Made by a program: the position numbers and the translations under genes
The notes under the pieces: model-generated
The model's database searches: none
What the model saw: only the letters and a program-made list of their open reading frames with translations
Told to the model about the DNA's origin: nothing
In this document: positions 61,697-64,000 of the stretch, piece by piece
How positions within the stretch are numbered: the first letter of the stretch is position 1
Layout of the letters: the number at the start of each line of letters is the position of its first letter
Assembly: GCA_037130365.1 (NCBI GenBank)
Contig: JBAXTE010000021.1
Coordinates: 7,467-71,466 of the forward strand
Direction of reading: 5' to 3'
Source of the DNA: JBAXTE01 sp037130365
Lineage (GTDB): Bacteria; Bacteroidota; Bacteroidia; Bacteroidales; WCHB1-69
DNA: 64,000 nucleotides

Positions 61697-63574
61697 ATGA
61701 ATCTATTACTCATAGAACATCTTACAAAATCGTTTGGCGATAATTTACTATTTAACGATATTACTTTAGGCATTGACAAGGGTGAGAAAATTGCACTTAT
61801 TGCCAAAAATGGAACTGGAAAATCAACACTTTTAAACATTATTGGTAATGTAGATGCTGCTGATAGTGGTACAATTACTATTAGAAATGGAATTAAAGTC
61901 GCATATTTAAATCAACATCCTGATTTTAACCCTTATAGCACTATTAGTGAATTGATTTTTAGTGATGATAATGAGTATTCGATGGCAGTTAAAGAGTATG
62001 AACTTTGTTTAGAATCACATCAATCAAACGAAAAATCAAACGAAGATATTGAACGGGCGATAACGAAAATCGATTCCCTTTCGGCTTGGGATTATGAACA
62101 TAAAATCAAAGAAATACTTTCAAAATTTGATATTCATAATCTTCAGCAAAAAGTAAATCAATTATCTGGAGGACAGAAAAAAAAGATTGCTTTAGCAAAA
62201 GCGCTCATCGATGAAGCAGATATTTTAATTATGGATGAGCCTACAAATCACCTAGATATCGATATGATTGAGTGGCTTGAAGACTATCTACAACGCAACA
62301 ATTCAACTTTACTCATGGTAACGCATGATCGTTATTTTTTGAATCAGGTTTGTGATACCATTGTTGAGCTCGAAAATCAAAAATTATATAAGTACAAAGG
62401 AAATTACGAATATTATCTCGAAAAGAAAGACGAGCGCCAAATGGTTGAAATGGCGGAGACAGAGAAGTCTAAAAATCTATTTAAAAACGAACTTGAATGG
62501 ATGCGTAGAATGCCTCAAGCCCGCGGTACTAAATCAAAAGCTAGAATCGATGCTTTCTATGAAATGAAGGAAAAAGCCCTTGTTCAATCGAATAAAGAAT
62601 TATCAGGTTTTGGCGTGTTGGCTGAACGGTTGGGAAGTAAAATTGTTGAAATTCATAATGTCGATTTTTCATATAAAGAGAGGGTGATATTAACCGATTT
62701 TTCATATGTATTTAAAAAGGGTGAACGTATTGGGATTGTAGGTCCAAATGGTTGTGGAAAGTCTACTTTATTAAAGCTTATCACCAATTTTATTTCACCA
62801 GATAAAGGGAAAATAGATATTGGTCAAACAGTTAAAATTGGCTATTATGCTCAAGATGGTCTGCAATTAAATGAGAGCAGACGGGTTATAGATATCGTAA
62901 AAGATCATGCTGAAGTTATAAAATTAAAAAATGGATCGGAATTATCTGCTGCACAATTTTTAGTGAATTTTGGGTTTTCGTATGATTTGCAATGGAACTA
63001 TTTTGAATCACTAAGTGGGGGTGAGAAACGAAGATTATACCTATTACTCACGCTCTGCACAAATCCAAATTTGCTATTATTGGATGAGCCTACCAACGAT
63101 TTTGATATTCAAACGATGAATTTGTTAGAAGAGCTGTTAATCAATTTTGATGGATGTGTACTGATTGTTTCCCACGATAGATATTTGCTCGATAAAGTAA
63201 CCGATCATATCTTTTGCTTTGAACAAAATGGGGTTGTTCGTGATTTTTATGGTTCGTATACTGACTATCGCTTTCAGCTTTCTGAAAAACAAAAATCAGA
63301 AAAGAAAAATTCAGAAAAACCAATTAAGGAAGAACCAAAACAAGCCTCCAATAGAAAACAAAAACGTTCGTATGCCGAACAAAAGGAATATGAGCAACTC
63401 GAAAAGGATATTGTGTTGTTAGAAGCTGAACATCAAGAAATTATCTCATTACTAAATGGGGGCAAAGGCGATGTAACTCAATTTAATAATTGGAGTATTC
63501 GGTATAAGGAAATTGAAGTCTTGATAGAGGATAAAACACTCCGATGGATGGATTTAGATGAAATTTGTAACTAA
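61697..63574 (+). CDS. ABC-F ATPase, Uup-like
   Basis: A 625-residue soluble ABC-F protein. I start at ATG 61697 ('MNLLLIEHLTKSFGDN'); a TTG at 61679 in the same frame lies in the promoter. Two ATPase domains: Walker A 'AKNGTGKSTLL' and 'GPNGCGKSTLL', signatures 'LSGGQKKKIALAKAL' and 'LSGGEKRRLYLLLTL', Walker B 'LIMDEPTNHLDID' and 'LLLDEPTNDFDIQ'. A C-terminal coiled coil ('NRKQKRSYAEQKEYEQLEKD') is characteristic of Uup, which acts on ribosomes or branched DNA. EttA at 23.0-24.7 kb is a different ABC-F. Confidence 0.9.
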   Translation: MNLLLIEHLTKSFGDNLLFNDITLGIDKGEKIALIAKNGTGKSTLLNIIGNVDAADSGTITIRNGIKVAYLNQHPDFNPYSTISELIFSDDNEYSMAVKEYELCLESHQSNEKSNEDIERAITKIDSLSAWDYEHKIKEILSKFDIHNLQQKVNQLSGGQKKKIALAKALIDEADILIMDEPTNHLDIDMIEWLEDYLQRNNSTLLMVTHDRYFLNQVCDTIVELENQKLYKYKGNYEYYLEKKDERQMVEMAETEKSKNLFKNELEWMRRMPQARGTKSKARIDAFYEMKEKALVQSNKELSGFGVLAERLGSKIVEIHNVDFSYKERVILTDFSYVFKKGERIGIVGPNGCGKSTLLKLITNFISPDKGKIDIGQTVKIGYYAQDGLQLNESRRVIDIVKDHAEVIKLKNGSELSAAQFLVNFGFSYDLQWNYFESLSGGEKRRLYLLLTLCTNPNLLLLDEPTNDFDIQTMNLLEELLINFDGCVLIVSHDRYLLDKVTDHIFCFEQNGVVRDFYGSYTDYRFQLSEKQKSEKKNSEKPIKEEPKQASNRKQKRSYAEQKEYEQLEKDIVLLEAEHQEIISLLNGGKGDVTQFNNWSIRYKEIEVLIEDKTLRWMDLDEICN

Positions 63575-63609
63575 ACGTTTTATGACTATCGGATTTAAGA
63601 CCGAATATT

Positions 63610-63660
63610 GATTTTGGCGAAAAAATAGTTTTGCTTTGCAACAATTTTTTCGCCAAAATC
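63610..63660. terminator. Perfect 17-bp inverted repeat after the ABC-F gene
   Basis: GATTTTGGCGAAAAAAT (63610-63626) is matched exactly by ATTTTTTCGCCAAAATC (63644-63660), with a 17-base loop. It lies 36 bp after the ABC-F stop codon and may stop transcription or stabilise the transcript end. Confidence 0.7.
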
Positions 63661-63679
63661 CAATCTATTTATGTGTTTT

Positions 63680-63726
63680 AACCCCGTGCTTCACTTCGAC
63701 TGTGCTTAGTCGACCAGCGCGGGGTT
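63680..63726. repeat. Inverted repeat AACCCCG...CGGGGTT
   Basis: AACCCCGTGCT (63680-63690) and AGCGCGGGGTT (63716-63726), with an internal TCGACT/AGTCGA stem. It resembles the 'CTTCGAC...GTCGACC' elements that are frequent in intergenic DNA of many bacteria. Confidence 0.65.
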
Positions 63727-63931
63727 ATTCATATTTAGCATAGTTCGTTAAGCCATTACATTGCTTTCAGCGCTATAATAATTATCAATATTTGTAATTA
63801 TTGGTTTGGGTTTGTGCTTATATCAATGCCACGGTTAAGCTTAGATTTTTATTCGCGTCAATGTAAAAAGTAGGGGGATAGGCATATAAAAAGAAGCTGT
63901 GTTTTCAAAATTGAGTGGAAAAAGAATAAAT
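63727..63931. other. Gene-free region near the right edge
   Basis: AT-rich sequence without an open frame of note. No gene is visible in this 205-bp stretch between the inverted repeat and the copy of the dispersed repeat. Confidence 0.5.
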
Positions 63932-63993
63932 AATTTCCTTTTACTTGTCCTAATGCCGGACGGGCACTGACTTTTTTTCTACAGCAAAAAAAA
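63932..63993 (-). repeat. 62-bp dispersed repeat, right copy
   Basis: Reverse complement of 38353-38414 with 3 differences (59 of 62 identical), including GTGCCCGTCCGGCAT. It is close to the window edge, so its outer flank cannot be compared. Confidence 0.85.
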
Positions 63994-64000
63994 GATACTG

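Noticed and set aside
12082..63574. tRNA or rRNA genes
   Set aside because: No cloverleaf or rRNA-like stretch was noticed on either strand, though a covariance-model scan such as tRNAscan-SE would be needed to exclude tRNAs fully.

Overview
The window is an AT-rich chromosomal segment from a member of the Bacteroidota. The evidence is the repeated promoter motif TAnnTTTG a short distance upstream of start codons, two secreted peptidases with C-terminal type IX secretion sorting domains, families largely confined to this phylum (DUF4293, DUF4294, DUF4199, DUF6155, a GlmU-like pseudo-nucleotidyltransferase), type B L31 and a PPi-type phosphofructokinase. No rRNA, tRNA, CRISPR array, prophage or plasmid module was recognised. 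The sequence does not support a genus.

Layout. 1-8214 (minus strand): a membrane complex operon related to the Hyf/Hyc group 4 hydrogenases and complex I. Its order in the direction of transcription is HyfB-like, HyfB-like, HyfC-like, HyfE-like, HyfF-like, and a NuoC/NuoD-type HyfG-like subunit cut by the window edge. The HyfG-like protein lacks the first pair of nickel-binding cysteines, so this looks like an energy-converting hydrogenase-related (Ehr) complex and not a hydrogenase. 8390-10410: a small HEAT-like protein and a PiT phosphate transporter. 10545-12017: three copies of a stem-loop-rich repeat of about 280 bp around an IS200-type Y1 transposase. 12082-15198: an acyl-CoA synthetase and a MATE transporter. 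15376-19431: trigger factor-ClpP-ClpX and a DUF4294 protein. 19477-27446: 3-phosphoglycerate dehydrogenase-like protein, PPi-PFK, an NtrC-type regulator without a DNA-binding domain, EttA, small envelope proteins and NAD(P)HX repair enzyme. 27585-28709: a RAYT transposase carrying a perfect palindrome inside its reading frame, with a DUF6155 gene. 28877-31393: TrkH/TrkA potassium uptake. 31606-37443: two sensor kinases, one with six PAS domains and one GAF domain. 37444-38684: a 1.2-kb gene-free region with strong inverted repeats.

38685-49750: a gingipain-like C25 peptidase, a DUF4199 protein, a glycosyltransferase with heptose genes gmhA/gmhB, a MORN-type protein, MnmA, a lipoprotein and a subtilisin-like peptidase. 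49784-52344: a LytS/LytR-type two-component pair and a LiaF-like protein. 52581-56674: a DnaB-like ATPase, a secreted hypothetical protein, a LuxC-like acyl-CoA reductase and ribosomal protein L31. 56859-63574: GlmU-like protein, Lon, ClpS, a cold-shock protein and a Uup-like ABC-F ATPase. The last 400 bases are non-coding and contain an inverted copy of a 62-bp sequence also found near 38.4 kb.

Two proteolysis clusters (tig-clpP-clpX and lon-clpS) supply a nearly complete set of chaperone, protease and adaptor functions. The most unusual content is the Ehr-type complex, the transposase-associated repeats and the unexplained structured intergenic regions. Assignments come from reading motifs and architecture, without database searches.
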